A DNA stretch of 64,000 bases from Isoetes taiwanensis (taxonomy: Eukaryota > Streptophyta > Lycopodiopsida > Isoetales > Isoetaceae). This document shows, piece after piece, positions 1 through 9,471 of this stretch (position 1 is the first letter of the stretch; every line of letters starts with the position of its first letter). Under the pieces are notes generated by a model that made no database searches, was not told the DNA's origin, and saw only the letters and a list, made by a program, of their open reading frames with translations. A program made the translations under genes and the position numbers. The DNA lies in contig JAJEKV010000099.1 in assembly GCA_021234155.1 (NCBI GenBank), positions 2,236,165 through 2,300,164 on the forward strand, in the 5' to 3' direction.

Positions 1-221
1 AAAATTCAGTTAAAATGAACCGCGGTCCAGAAGATGTACCTCCCTTCCGTGGAGTTGCAAGGGCCATATATGTGCTCTATCCTACACACCATGACATTGC
101 TGCATGTCATGTGTTCATGCAAATGTTATGTCGAGCTAAAAAAGAACTGTTCTTACTTGCATTCCAGAAAATATGACAGCAGAACGTTGTAGAATTTTTT
201 TCCCACTTGAATAAGGAAAAT

Positions 222-322
222 GTATGGGGGGATGGAAACAGGGGAGACAATTCCAGGGGGTCCCGCGACCGGCGGCAGCCGGGAGCGGGTCCTGGAATTG
301 TCGACCCTGTTTCGTCCCCCCA
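222..322. repeat. Imperfect GC-rich hairpin
   Basis: Left arm 226-255 (GGGGGGATGGAAACAGGG, then GACAATTCCAGG) pairs with right arm 291-321 (CCTGGAATTGTC, then CCCTGTTTCGTCCCCCC). The loop is GC-rich. It looks like a small fold-back or MITE remnant. No coding content is supported. Confidence 0.6.
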
Positions 323-445
323 CAACATGGCAACTGGGGAGGAGAGAAATTTTGATCCGTTTACCTGTTTTTGACCTGTTAAGTGGAATCCAGCCTGCCT
401 ATTTCCATTCTGGAAGCGGAATGGGCTCCCCAGTTGCCATGTTGT
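322..445. repeat. Perfect 20-bp inverted repeat
   Basis: Positions 322-341 (ACAACATGGCAACTGGGGAG) are the exact reverse complement of 426-445, with about 84 bp between. It abuts the hairpin at 222-322. This could be a short MITE or the termini of a small deleted transposon. From 446 to 860 I see nothing else. Confidence 0.6.
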
Positions 446-867
446 TATGGGAGAGAGAAAGGCATAAAAATATTATTTTGTAGCTACAATCGTGTTATGT
501 TCTATTCAAGTAAAGTGGCTGCATTGTTTAAAGGTGCTTAGATAATTCATGCAATAGGTAACATCTTGGACAGATACTTTTTACTCCAAAAAATGCTGGC
601 GGCAACATGGTGAGCTGGTGGCATTAGGAGTGAGCCATTTTATCTTTTCCTCTCTTTTTTGTTGTTCAAGATTTCCGGTGAAGGATTGCCCCTATGTTGG
701 AAAATGAAGACGCCTCTGCAGGCCCTAGTCTTCAGCAGAATTCCAAAGCTTGGCCGAAATTGGATTGGGTGATTCTTTGAAAATAGAATTAAGTTGGGTG
801 ATTTTTCGAAAATTGTTATGGTTGTAGCAGCTGCACATGGTTATGTGATGGCGACATTATGTATATA

Positions 868-1003
868 AGAATGTCTTGTTTATCAGACATTCTGGTGTGG
901 AAGCAATGCCGACGCACCAGAATGTCTGGTAAATAGACATTTTTGTAACATGGAAACACGCCAGAATGTCTGGTAAACAGACATTTTCGTAACGTGGAAA
1001 CTT
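868..1003. repeat. 45-bp tandem repeat with internal dyads
   Basis: Two adjacent copies (914-958 and 959-1003) share CCAGAATGTCTGGTAAA and GACATTTT plus a GTAAC-TGGAAAC tail. A partial third copy lies at 868-900. CCAGA and TCTGG inside the unit are complementary, so each unit can form a small hairpin. Confidence 0.7.
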
Positions 1004-1067
1004 GTTATGTTACATTCTGCAGCAAAAAAATCCTTCCAAATGCTGCTAGATCTTCAGACCCTGTGTA

Positions 1068-1223
1068 GAATTGGTAGAAAATGGCTCGAATCGGTAGAAT
1101 CAGTGGCTAAAATGGCTTGAAATCGTCGCTTGGACCGCTTAAAGAGAATTGGTAGAAAATGGCTCGAATCGGTAGAATCGGTGGCTAAAATGGCTTGAAA
1201 TCGTCGCTTGGACCGCTTGAAGA
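1068..1223. repeat. 78-bp tandem repeat, two copies
   Basis: 1068-1145 and 1146-1223 are nearly identical; each starts GAATTGGTAGAAAATGGCTC and ends GCTTGGACCGCTT. The open frame that crosses it on the minus strand is only the repeat translated twice and is not a gene. Confidence 0.8.
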
Positions 1224-1400
1224 GCCGCCCGAGAAGGCCGTAGACCAAAACCTTGCAGCAAAGAAAAAATAGTTTACATTACGTGGCACAGTACGATTGG
1301 ATCTCAGGGCAGAATGTAACGTAACCGGTTTTTACGTCCAGCGGAACTTATATGTACAAGAAGTTTATCGTATAAGAAATTTATTGTAATGGCCTAGGCC

Positions 1401-1458
1401 GTTGCAAATATTTCTTTTGTTTCAAACTTGTTGCAAATATTTCTTTTGTTTCAAACTT
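1401..1458. repeat. 29-bp tandem repeat, two copies
   Basis: GTTGCAAATATTTCTTTTG and a TTTCAAACTT tail occur at 1401-1429 and again at 1430-1458. From 1460 to about 2,085 I find no gene or recognisable element. Confidence 0.75.
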
Positions 1459-2479
1459 ATCTAAACGCTCTATGTGAAGAGGAAGGTGGAGAGGTCGCAC
1501 CTTATTAAGTTGGAGAGGTCGCACTTTATTTGCAGTACGATTGTTTGTGTATGATTGATGGCGAACATGACAACCGCATCTCATTTATCTCTTGCCTCAC
1601 TCGCTTACATGTTAGGATTCTACTTGGATATGTATCAATTTGAGGACATATATCAATTTGAGAAGAGGCGGGAATTGAACCCATACTGTTGCCCTGTGCT
1701 TTTGTGTGCGTAACATAGATGGTTGTTATAGTCAACGACCATGGAGATTCCACCATTGATCTACAATGAATTTGTATTTCCTCCTTCCCTTCCTCTTCCT
1801 TTTTGTCATCCGATGATAGCCAATGGGGACTGCCCATAACAATGGCGGGGCCGCCATAACCAATGGCTTGGCCACTAGGCTTTCATTGCGATGGACATCT
1901 TTTTCATTCTTTATTTTCTCCTTCCTCTACGTTCCTTATTTTTACACTACCCAATGTTTGTCAACGTCTTTTGAGCCTGGATGGGGGCCGCCCCATTAGG
2001 CTGTCATCGCAATGGGTATTTTTCATTTATTTTTTCTTCCCATTTCACAAAAAAAAAATCTCATGTTCTTATAAATGTCATACACTTTTAATCTGGAACA
2101 TCGATTCGAAATCCTATGGCTCAAGTTCATCTGAGACACATCCTACAGCCTAGATGACCTGGCAGCTTATATATAGACGATCCTACATCCAAATTGTTTT
2201 GATCCTAATCGTCGATATGAGGATCCTATGGCTCACATTGCTCTGGGATATACCATACAGTCCAGATGGGAGTTTATATATAGACAATCCTGCGGTCCAA
2301 GTTGTTCTTGATCTTGATCGTCGATTAAAAATCTTACGATCCACGTTGCTTTAGATACCTGCGGTCCAAGTTGTTCTTGATCTTGATCGTTGATTAAAAA
2401 TCTTACGATCCACGTTGCTTTAGATATACCCTATGGCCCAGATTGATCTTAATCCTTGGTTCAAGATCCTACGACTGAT

Positions 2480-2612
2480 GTTGCATGTTCGGGCTTTAGT
2501 ATTTTCAATTAATCTCATAGAAGAGGCTTCGAAATTTTTTTATGTTGTTTGGAGGATTTGAACCCTGGTCATTATCCCCCAAGCCCCCCCTTCTAACAAC
2601 TAGACCAGACAT
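2480..2612 (-). mobile_element. tRNA-derived SINE-like pol III head, unit 1
   Basis: On the minus strand TGGTCTAGTTGTTAGA (2592-2607) fits a pol III A box and GGTTCAAATCC (2554-2564) is a textbook B box, at tRNA-like spacing. The segment between does not fold into a convincing complete tRNA, so a tRNA-derived SINE head is more likely than a functional tRNA. The 3' body and an A-tail were not defined. Confidence 0.4.
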
Positions 2613-3139
2613 TGATTCATTGAAAAAAATAATGTCTCATCCATACTTAATGATAAGGATCTAATTAAGACAGAATAGAGGAGGATGTCCTAGAAAGTTC
2701 GATATATGTTCTAGACTTTAATTTCGAATGTCGATTCAAGATCCTATGGCTCACGTTGACCTGGGACACATCGTACGACCTAAATGACTTGTGAGATTAT
2801 ATATAGACGAGCCTACAGTCCGTACACTTTAATCTGGAATGTCGATTCGAGATCCTACGACTCATATCGATCTGGGACACATCCTAAGTTGGGTTGGAAG
2901 ATTATATATAGACAATCCTACGGTCCAGGTTGTTCTTGATTCTGATCGTTGATACGAGATCCTACGGCTCACGTTGCTCTGGGATATATCCTATGGCCCA
3001 GATGGCTTGGGAGTTTATATACAAACGATCTTACGATCCAAGTTGTTCTTGATCATGATCGGCGATCAAAGATCCTACAATTCATGTTGCTTTAGATATA
3101 CCCTACATGATTCTACGGTCCAGATTGATTCTAATATAG

Positions 3140-3270
3140 ACATTGCATGCTTGGTCCTTAGTATTTTCAATTAATCCTAGGGAGAGGCTTTGAAAACTTT
3201 TTATGTTGTTTAAGAGATTTAAACCCTAGTCGTTGGCTTCCAAGCCTCCATTCTAACCACTGGTCCAGGC
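3140..3270 (-). mobile_element. tRNA-derived SINE-like head, unit 2 (decayed)
   Basis: This is the counterpart of the unit-1 head inside the second 640-bp repeat. The A-box-like TGGACCAGTGGTTAGA (3252-3267) is kept. The B box has decayed to GGGTTTAAATC (3216-3225), losing the invariant C of GGTTC. Spacing is the same as in unit 1. Confidence 0.35.
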
Positions 3271-3339
3271 ATAAATTCAATAAAAAGCAATGTTTCATAT
3301 ATATAATGTGAGGATCTAATTAAGATAGAATAGAGGAAA

Positions 3340-3815
3340 ATGTCCTAGAAAGTGTTGTTCTAGATTCTATAATGTTCTAGGAAGTTCTAGAATGATAGTT
3401 CAAATATTCTAGAATGTTCTAGTACGTTCCAGAAAGTTCTAGAATATTCTAGATTATTTTAGAATTCTCTGTAGACACGATCTGAGCCGTTGGATATGGT
3501 AGCTCATCTCGTCCGTCCATTTGTCCACAAATATCCCACATGCATTCGTGCAAAAAAAGGTCCATTTTCCAGTATACAAGGGGGCCATCCACATGAGGAT
3601 GGGCATCTGATTCATAGTTAGAATATTCTAGAATTCTCTAGAAAGTTATAGAATGTTCCAAATGTTCTAAATGATTTAGGAGTCTACTAGATTGCTCTAG
3701 AAAGTTCTAGAATAATCCAAAAAGTTCTAATTAGAATATAGAAAAAGTTGTAGAATCTTCTAAAAGATTCTAGAATCCTCTGGATTGTTTTAGAAATTTC
3801 TAGAATCTTCTACAT
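3340..3815. repeat. Dense TTCTAGAA tract
   Basis: Two blocks (about 3,340-3,480 and 3,618-3,815) are packed with TTCTAGAA and variants (GTTCTAGAAAGTTCTAGAA, ATTCTAGAATGTTCTAG). They are split by ~140 bp containing CGATCTGAGCCGTTGGAT. TTCNNGAA is also the core of a heat-shock element, so the tract could bind heat-shock factors, but it could equally be simple-sequence drift. No coding frame of note. Confidence 0.6.
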
Positions 3816-3859
3816 ATCTATTGCAATAGGTTGTGTACGCTTTCTATAACTGCTTTATT

Positions 3860-4435
3860 AACCATTGCCCAAATTATGGCCTTTGCTACAATAAGGAGTT
3901 GAAACACTTCTGAATCCCGTTCTACTAACATATGTAGACTTGCGTTGTTTTCTACAAGAGGAATTTGGAAGACCCCCTTGGATTTTTCCAAATTCGTTCC
4001 CTAGATATTGGAGAGTTGTGAGTGCTGTTGTGCTGCATGGGAGCACTATGTTTTGGTTTGATAATTCTTGGGATAGTTCCTAGCTTCTTATATGCACAGA
4101 CTACACCAGCAACACTGAATTATTGGATGCCTTTCCCCAGCAGACTAAACTGCCACTTAACAACCCAGATTGTAGCTTCTGTTATCTAAAAGATCTCCTT
4201 CTTGGGTTATACAGTCAATAGAACCTAGACGCTTCGATTCCCCTAACAAATCAGCTTCGACTACCAAAAAGTATGATTTTCCTGTACAGAACCGGTCCCT
4301 TTTGTTAGAGGGATCATCTTTAAGGCAGCACTACAAATGGCCCAATACTACACTGCCATGTGTACAAGCTGCTATTTATGATTCTCTCGACTTGTACACT
4401 CTATAATCCCTACTTGATTTTATGCAGTCATCAAT
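3860..4435. other. Unassigned spacer, possible retroelement debris
   Basis: No gene is supported. One plus-strand frame near 3,960-4,080 reads VVLHGSTMFWFDNSWDSS, which resembles the region before the zinc knuckle of plant LINE reverse transcriptases, but it is short and alone. The rest may be LTR of the copia remnant that follows. Confidence 0.2.
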
Positions 4436-4436
4436 T

Positions 4437-4660
4437 TTAATTCAGTAAGAACCTTTATCAATATATCTGCTTGCTATATTTGACAGGGACATACGTCACA
4501 TCAATTTCTCCTTTATCAACCTCTCCAACAAAATGGTGATGGATCTCTATGTGATTGGTATGTGAATGATCTCTATGTGATTGGTATGAGAATGACAAAC
4601 TGAATTTTTACACATTGCTATCCTGCTTTTATTATCGCAATAAATCGTTATGGCACCCCA
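4437..4660 (-). pseudogene. Ty1/copia RNase H C-terminal remnant
   Basis: Minus-strand translation gives CDNKSRIAMCKNSVCHSHTNHIEI, then HHFVGEVDKGEIDVTYVP (read across a frame change). This matches the end of copia RNase H, whose usual form is CDNxSAIxLAKNPVxHxRTKHIE, then HHFxREKV, then VxTxxQxAD. A short piece (GATCTCTATGTGATTGGTATG) is duplicated inside, shifting the frame. The fragment stops abruptly at the fold-back that begins at 4,666. It is dead. Confidence 0.65.
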
Positions 4661-4665
4661 GCATG

Positions 4666-4800
4666 ACTTTCCCAACTCCTCAAGCATTTTCGCAGCCAAA
4701 TGATTTCTGATATGGTATCAGAAATCATTTGGCTGCGATGATTTCTGATATGGTATCAGAAATCATTTGGCTGCGAGAATGCTTAAGGAGTTGGGAAAGT
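4666..4800. repeat. 135-bp fold-back palindrome
   Basis: The left arm beginning ACTTTCCCAACTCCT (4666-4680) is the inverse of the right arm ending at 4800. The centre holds nested perfect dyads built from ATGATTTCTGATA and TATCAGAAATCAT, plus CGCAGCCAAAT and ATTTGGCTGCG. The right arm overlaps the first codons of the broken gene that follows, so the left arm is an inverted duplicate of that gene's start. Such structures arise from template switching or fold-back transposition. It lies outside the part shared with copy B. Confidence 0.8.
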
Positions 4801-6678
4801 TAATGGAAGTTGCCGGACTGTGGGTGAACCGTAAGCTCAGCGACGACCATGGTGAGTTTCCGGACAAGCCGTCCAAAGACTTCTTTAACAAGACCTGGCT
4901 CCGTTTGCTACGAGGTATGTCGAATGCAGAGGTGTCACAGCTGCTCGATGAAATAATAGAAGGCAAGACGTATTTAAAGGTGCAGGCAGGGTATAGCGGG
5001 AGATTTGATTGCAAACAACGTGCAACTGACATCAAAACCCTCACTTTTATGAGGCGCGAAATTTTATCTTATGCCACAAATTTGCTGCAAAAGGATTTCG
5101 ATAGCTTCGAGGAATTGCTTCAGGCTTTTCCTGATTTGACTGAACAGAGAATACTTGATATATCAGATACTAAGAGTACGTGAAGGCTAACTATAACAAG
5201 GATCATACACTAGGTAACCTACCTGTAGCCTTTCTGGAGCCAATCAGAAATATTCTAAAGCCAGAAGAGGCTAGAAAAAGAAAAGAAAAGAAAAATATTG
5301 TCATAGCAGTGACAAAGGATGGCATCCCTACTTCCTTCCCAGTATCAGAGAATGCCACATTGATATTTATTGACATCCGTGGGATGAACAAGGTATGGGA
5401 TTGCAAGAAATACACAGACCTTTTTACAAGGATAGCTACCATGACTTAACTGCAAAAGTTTATCACTTGGTTATTATTATGCGCTCTGTGAATTTGCCCA
5501 ATTGCTTGTACAGTCAGAAGCAAATTTAGGGAGGTAGCCACCTGTCTTTGGGTTCTTATGAAGAAATGGGTTGGGAGAGCAAACGAAGGGTGAAAGAATA
5601 TCAGTATTATATTAGTCATATGTGCATTAACAGGAGTGACGTTCGTGTAGCACCTGTGCAACCTGAGCTGGAGCTTCGTCTATCTCCACACAGCAAGGCT
5701 CCTAAGCAAACACCATTGCCTCCAATGCCACTAACAGGTAATGAGGATGCCGACGACAAGATAAAAAAGAAGTTTCAAACTCTTTTTACAGGCAAACCAA
5801 GATACAAATGGGCAGCAATGGAAGGATATCTTGTATTGAAATGCCAGCTGAAAACCTCATATGCCTATTATATTGTTGATCAGCTGGTGCCCACCGATGG
5901 TTGCATCCTGGATTTCTTTTCGGCTGGGACCGCTTCTCGTGTCGCTCTTATGCAAGGCAAAAAGAGCATGGCCTTTGAAAGTTCAGGTAAAGTGTGCCGT
6001 TTCCTGAGGTCCTTCTTGGAAATGCTTGAGAAAATGGCCAGTCAAACTACTGGGGGATCTGAAGAAGAGGAGAAAGCAGAGAATGCAGAGGCTAATCCTT
6101 TGCTGCCCGACATCAGTATTACCCAAAAGACAGATATATCAGGGTTGGATGTCATTTTGGATAACCTCGATGCTAAAGGCTACGAGGAAAGAATGCAAGA
6201 AACAAAGCGATTGATGGAAGCAACTGAAAAAGGTATTGAGGCCCTCGAACCTACTTTCCAAAAACTAGGGGCACTAAACCAGAAGCTTGATGTGTATATG
6301 CCATTCTTGACAGGCGAATCTAGGTTTGAATACGTGGGCGTACAGCACATGGAAACAGACCAAGATGAGTCTGTTGGGACACAAGAGCATCAGGTACCCT
6401 GCAAAAAGCCGAAGATCTTTCATCCACACGAGATTGCTACTGAGTCGGAGAAGGAATTTATAGGCGTGATCAGTGCAGGCGATAGTGAAAATGTGGAGCC
6501 TGATTCACATGTGGAGCGCATCGCAAGTGCCATGGACGTTGAGATTCCAGAGGTCACAGGTTATTCAGAGATGGACACAACACAAGCTATGGAATTGGGT
6601 AGAGCGCATGTCATCCGCATTGCCAATGAATTGGGTGTGATACCTGATAGTGTATCTGAAACACAATCACAAGAATGA
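4767..6678 (+). pseudogene. Broken gene with beta-class amino-methyltransferase-like domain (copy A)
   Basis: Three open stretches follow one another on the plus strand: 4767-5183 (first ATG at 4779), 5180-5449 and 5548-6678 (first ATG at 5566). They lie in three different frames. A fourth stretch, 5398-5526, is in frame with the last one except for a TAG at 5527. The part from 5300 to 6010 resembles a beta-class N4-cytosine/N6-adenine DNA methyltransferase. A motif-IV position reads LIFIDIRGM instead of the catalytic DPPY. After a linker, a C-terminal motif I reads ILDFFSAGTASRVALMQGK (about 5,905-5,960), compared with the family form LDPFSGSGTT, LxA, GR. The N-terminal 138 codons are unrecognised. 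The C-terminal 200 codons are acidic and low complexity (GGSEEEEKAE). If the fold assignment is right, catalysis is probably lost. Introns or frameshifts could explain the breaks; GTACGT at 5177 looks like a donor site. No host function is proposed. Confidence 0.45.
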
Positions 6679-7049
6679 TAATTGCATCCCTATTGTACAT
6701 TACATCCTTCAATGGAAATTTTTGTTTCAGAAATATGTTTTACCATATCTTTTTGTCTTTACTATTACTTGGTGCATGTTTAATGTTGAAAATAATCGCG
6801 GCCGCGATCCTCTGTGGCAAATACATAGCTTTCAATAGTGAAATGTTTGTGCTATGCCTACTCCACTGCACCTTTCATGTACGTAATGCTCTCATATGGT
6901 GTTAATAAAAAGCTCATTATTTTGTCTCTTTTCAACTGCGAAAGATCGCGTTCGCGATTCTTGCGATAACATAGAGCATTCCATACTACTACATTCTACT
7001 CACGATGGACCTGCGCATGAGCAGTAAAAACTGTATTTCTGAACAACGC

Positions 7050-8017
7050 CGAATCATTGGTAGAATTTGTACTAAAAAACGCCAACTTTTACTTAGTTGC
7101 TAGTAGTTTCTGCACTATATGGCTAACCAAGAACCTATTTCATGCTAAACGAGAATTCCAAATTTCTCTAATTAATTAATTCATGCTTTACCGCTAGAGA
7201 CACTGCCTAATCTGCTTCTGCACTAGACTTTGCTATACACTCTTGTTTTTTACTTGTCCATGGTATTTTTGTATTTTTGAGCTTGCAAAGATAACCCATA
7301 AGTCGATTTTCTATCATCAATGTCTCCACCCAAATCTGCATCTGCATATCCAATTAAACTATTTTTTGCACTTCTTGAAAATCATAGGACATGAGTTGAG
7401 GTACCCGTCAAGTATCTAAGAACTCTCTTAGCTGCCGCCCAATGCTCCTATCTAGGCCTATTCAAAAAGCCTACTAAATAGAATAACAACATAAGTGATA
7501 TCTAGCTTTGTGCTATTTGCAACATACAGTAAACTACCTACTAATGATCCATATGGCCTATTTTCCATTTCTTTCTTCTCTGCATACATTTTTGGATACA
7601 TCTTTCTTGATATTCTTTGCCCCATATCCAGTGGTGTTTTTATTTATTGCTATCAAGCATTCTAAATTTGGCCAACATTTTCTTGACATACTGCTCTTGA
7701 GTAAGGTATAACATGCCTCGTGACCTATCCCTTCCAACCTCCATCCTTAGCAGTTTTTATAGTTCTCCCAGACCAGTCATTTGAAAATGATTTTGCAATA
7801 ACAATTTAGATTTGTCCAGCAAGGTCTTAGCACTACTAGCAATAAGGCAAACATATAGAGCCATTACCAGGCACTTGTCTCCGTCCTGTTCCACATAAAC
7901 ATTCCCTTCAGTTTTTAATTTTATAAACCCATTAGCAACTAGAAACTTATTCATGCATAAGTACCACTTTCTGGATGCCTGTGATTGTATTATAGTCTCG
8001 AACAACATGAAATGCAT
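7050..8017 (-). pseudogene. Ty1/copia reverse transcriptase-RNase H fragment (copy A)
   Basis: The minus strand reads SQASRKWYLCMNKFLVANGF, then VYVEQDGDKCLVMALYV, then FQMTGLGEL: the copia RVT_2 fingers and palm, with the YVDD region damaged. Continuing leftward it gives YGSLVGSLLYVANSTKLDIT, then YADADLGGDIDDRKSTYG, which is copia RNase H. Several stops and frameshifts interrupt it. Its upstream end meets the opposed copia fragment at ~8,040. It is non-functional. Confidence 0.8.
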
Positions 8018-8039
8018 GAAAAATGCAAGACCATTTTGA

Positions 8040-8815
8040 ATAACAGATTTGAGGTGACAAATTTAGGCATGTTGAAGAAATTTTTAGGGATGGAAGATTT
8101 GGTTTAGCATCATGCAAAGAAGTGAGTACACCATCAGTGCCAGGTCAGAAGCTTAGCTTAGAGTTATACTCTTCAAATCAAATGGAGATAGAACAAATGA
8201 AGAATGTGGCATGAAAAGAATTAATAGGATGCTTGTTGTATGTCTCGGATTGCACAATGCCAAAAATTTCTTATGAAGTCAATCTATTTTGTAGAATTCT
8301 GAATAACCAGGCAAGCAACATTGGCAAACTTCCAAAAGAATCTTGAGATTCTTGAAAGGTACACAAAATCATGGCATCATGTATAACAATGATAACTTAA
8401 CTCTTGTAACCTATATAAATGCAGATTGAGCAGGAGATATAGACACATGAAAGTCTACTTCAGGCTATATACTAATGGTTGGAAAAGGTTCAATATATAG
8501 CAACAAGGAAGCACAACTATGTCAACTACTGAAGCAGAGTACAAAGCAATATTTTCGGCTCCAGGAAAATAATTTAGGTTAAAGGATTGCTTAATGAGTA
8601 GGAATGATGCAAGTAATGTCAATAGTATTATTGTCTAACAGTATGAGCTGCATAGCAATAATGAAAAATCCAGTTCTACATGAAAGAACAAAGTACATTC
8701 ATGGTCATTTTATCATAGACAATTGCATATGAATAGGTTGCAGATATAATGGCAATGCCATTATGTGCTGGAAAATTTAGCAAATTCTAGCGGATGCTTG
8801 GAGTTAAAGACATGT
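8040..8815 (+). pseudogene. Second copia fragment, RNase H, opposite strand (copy A)
   Basis: Plus-strand frames read KELIGCLLYVSDCTMPKISY (about 8,217-8,280), AGDIDT with KSTSGYI-like residues (8,430-8,480) and ADIMAMPLCAGKF followed by MLGVKDMF (8,750-8,815), the usual end of copia RNase H. Stops are frequent. After it, AAAGGGGGAA at 8,976-8,986 fits a polypurine tract and TGAAAATATC could start a 3' LTR, whose end I could not place. It faces the minus-strand copia fragment head to head. Confidence 0.7.
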
Positions 8816-9292
8816 TTGATAACATTACAATAATTTTGGAGACATTTTTTTTGTTGCATGCAAAAACACATAAATCGTATGAAGTAAAATCAAGAATTTG
8901 TAAAGAAGTTGTAGCTATAGTTACAAACATATATATGAGATTAGGCACAATTATAAAGATGGATGAATATTGCTTATAAAGGGGGAATGAAAATATCATC
9001 AGAGAAGTTGTGTTTATGATGTGGTAATCATGATGCAATACACAAAAATGTAAGCTTAGAAAATACATTGAATAGATGTGAAGGTCTAGGATTATTGACC
9101 TAAATTATATTGAGAGTAAATAGTTTAGAGATTATATACTATTGGTAATTATATGCTTGAAAATACATTGATTGTAGACCATAGTAGAAAAATAAATGGC
9201 CAGTCAAATGCAACAGTGCCATTGCTAAATGATGTTGCTCATAGAAACTGTGATTTCTATCGCCAGACTGATAGGGTCCCAAAGAAGAGAAG

Positions 9293-9471
9293 ATTCTAAA
9301 ATGGGACTCGCAAAAAACCAACAAAGCGCCGATGAGACGTGGATGCAGAAACGCGCCTGAAATAGCGAACTCCCATCCAAAACGGGCATGCGCCGCCCGC
9401 ATGCATGCATGACATGCATGCTCGTCCCATTCTAGAATGGCGATCCGATGTCTCGGATCGATGCGATTAGC
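9293..9471 (+). mobile_element. Short hairpin-ended element (cassette unit 1, copy A)
   Basis: It starts at GATT then CTAAAATGGGACTCGC (9,292-9,311) and ends with GTCCCATTCTAGAATGGC, a perfect 7-bp-stem hairpin GATCCGATGTCTCGGATC, then GATGC and again GATT (9,468-9,471). The GATT on both sides reads as a 4-bp target duplication. Imperfect inverted ends (ATTCTARAATGGGAC and GTCCCATTCTAGAAT) enclose a GC-rich core rich in GCATGC. It has no coding capacity and is non-autonomous. Longer relatives sit in copy B. The open frame read across it on the minus strand is not a gene. Confidence 0.55.

Larger units (their letters stand above)
2086..3330. repeat. Pair of ~640-bp degenerate direct repeats
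   Basis: Two long units, about 2,086-2,700 and 2,720-3,350, carry the same ordered phrases: GATCCTAYGGCTCACGTTGC, TCTGGGATATA, TATATATAGACGATCCTACG, GTCCAAGTTGTTCTTGATC, and at the far end GGATCTAATTAAGA then AGAATAGAGGA. Inside the first unit a 67-bp piece is repeated in tandem (about 2,290-2,357 and 2,360-2,427). The short open frames here are repeat-derived. The unit could be an old tandemly duplicated retroelement, since tRNA-like boxes lie in each (separate entries). Confidence 0.7.

Noticed and set aside
2554-2607. Functional tRNA gene
   Set aside because: A and B boxes are present, but no acceptor stem or anticodon arm pairs convincingly.
3858-4046. Minus-strand 62-codon frame
   Set aside because: The opposite strand gives a weak LINE-like match over the same bases; neither is strong enough to call a gene.
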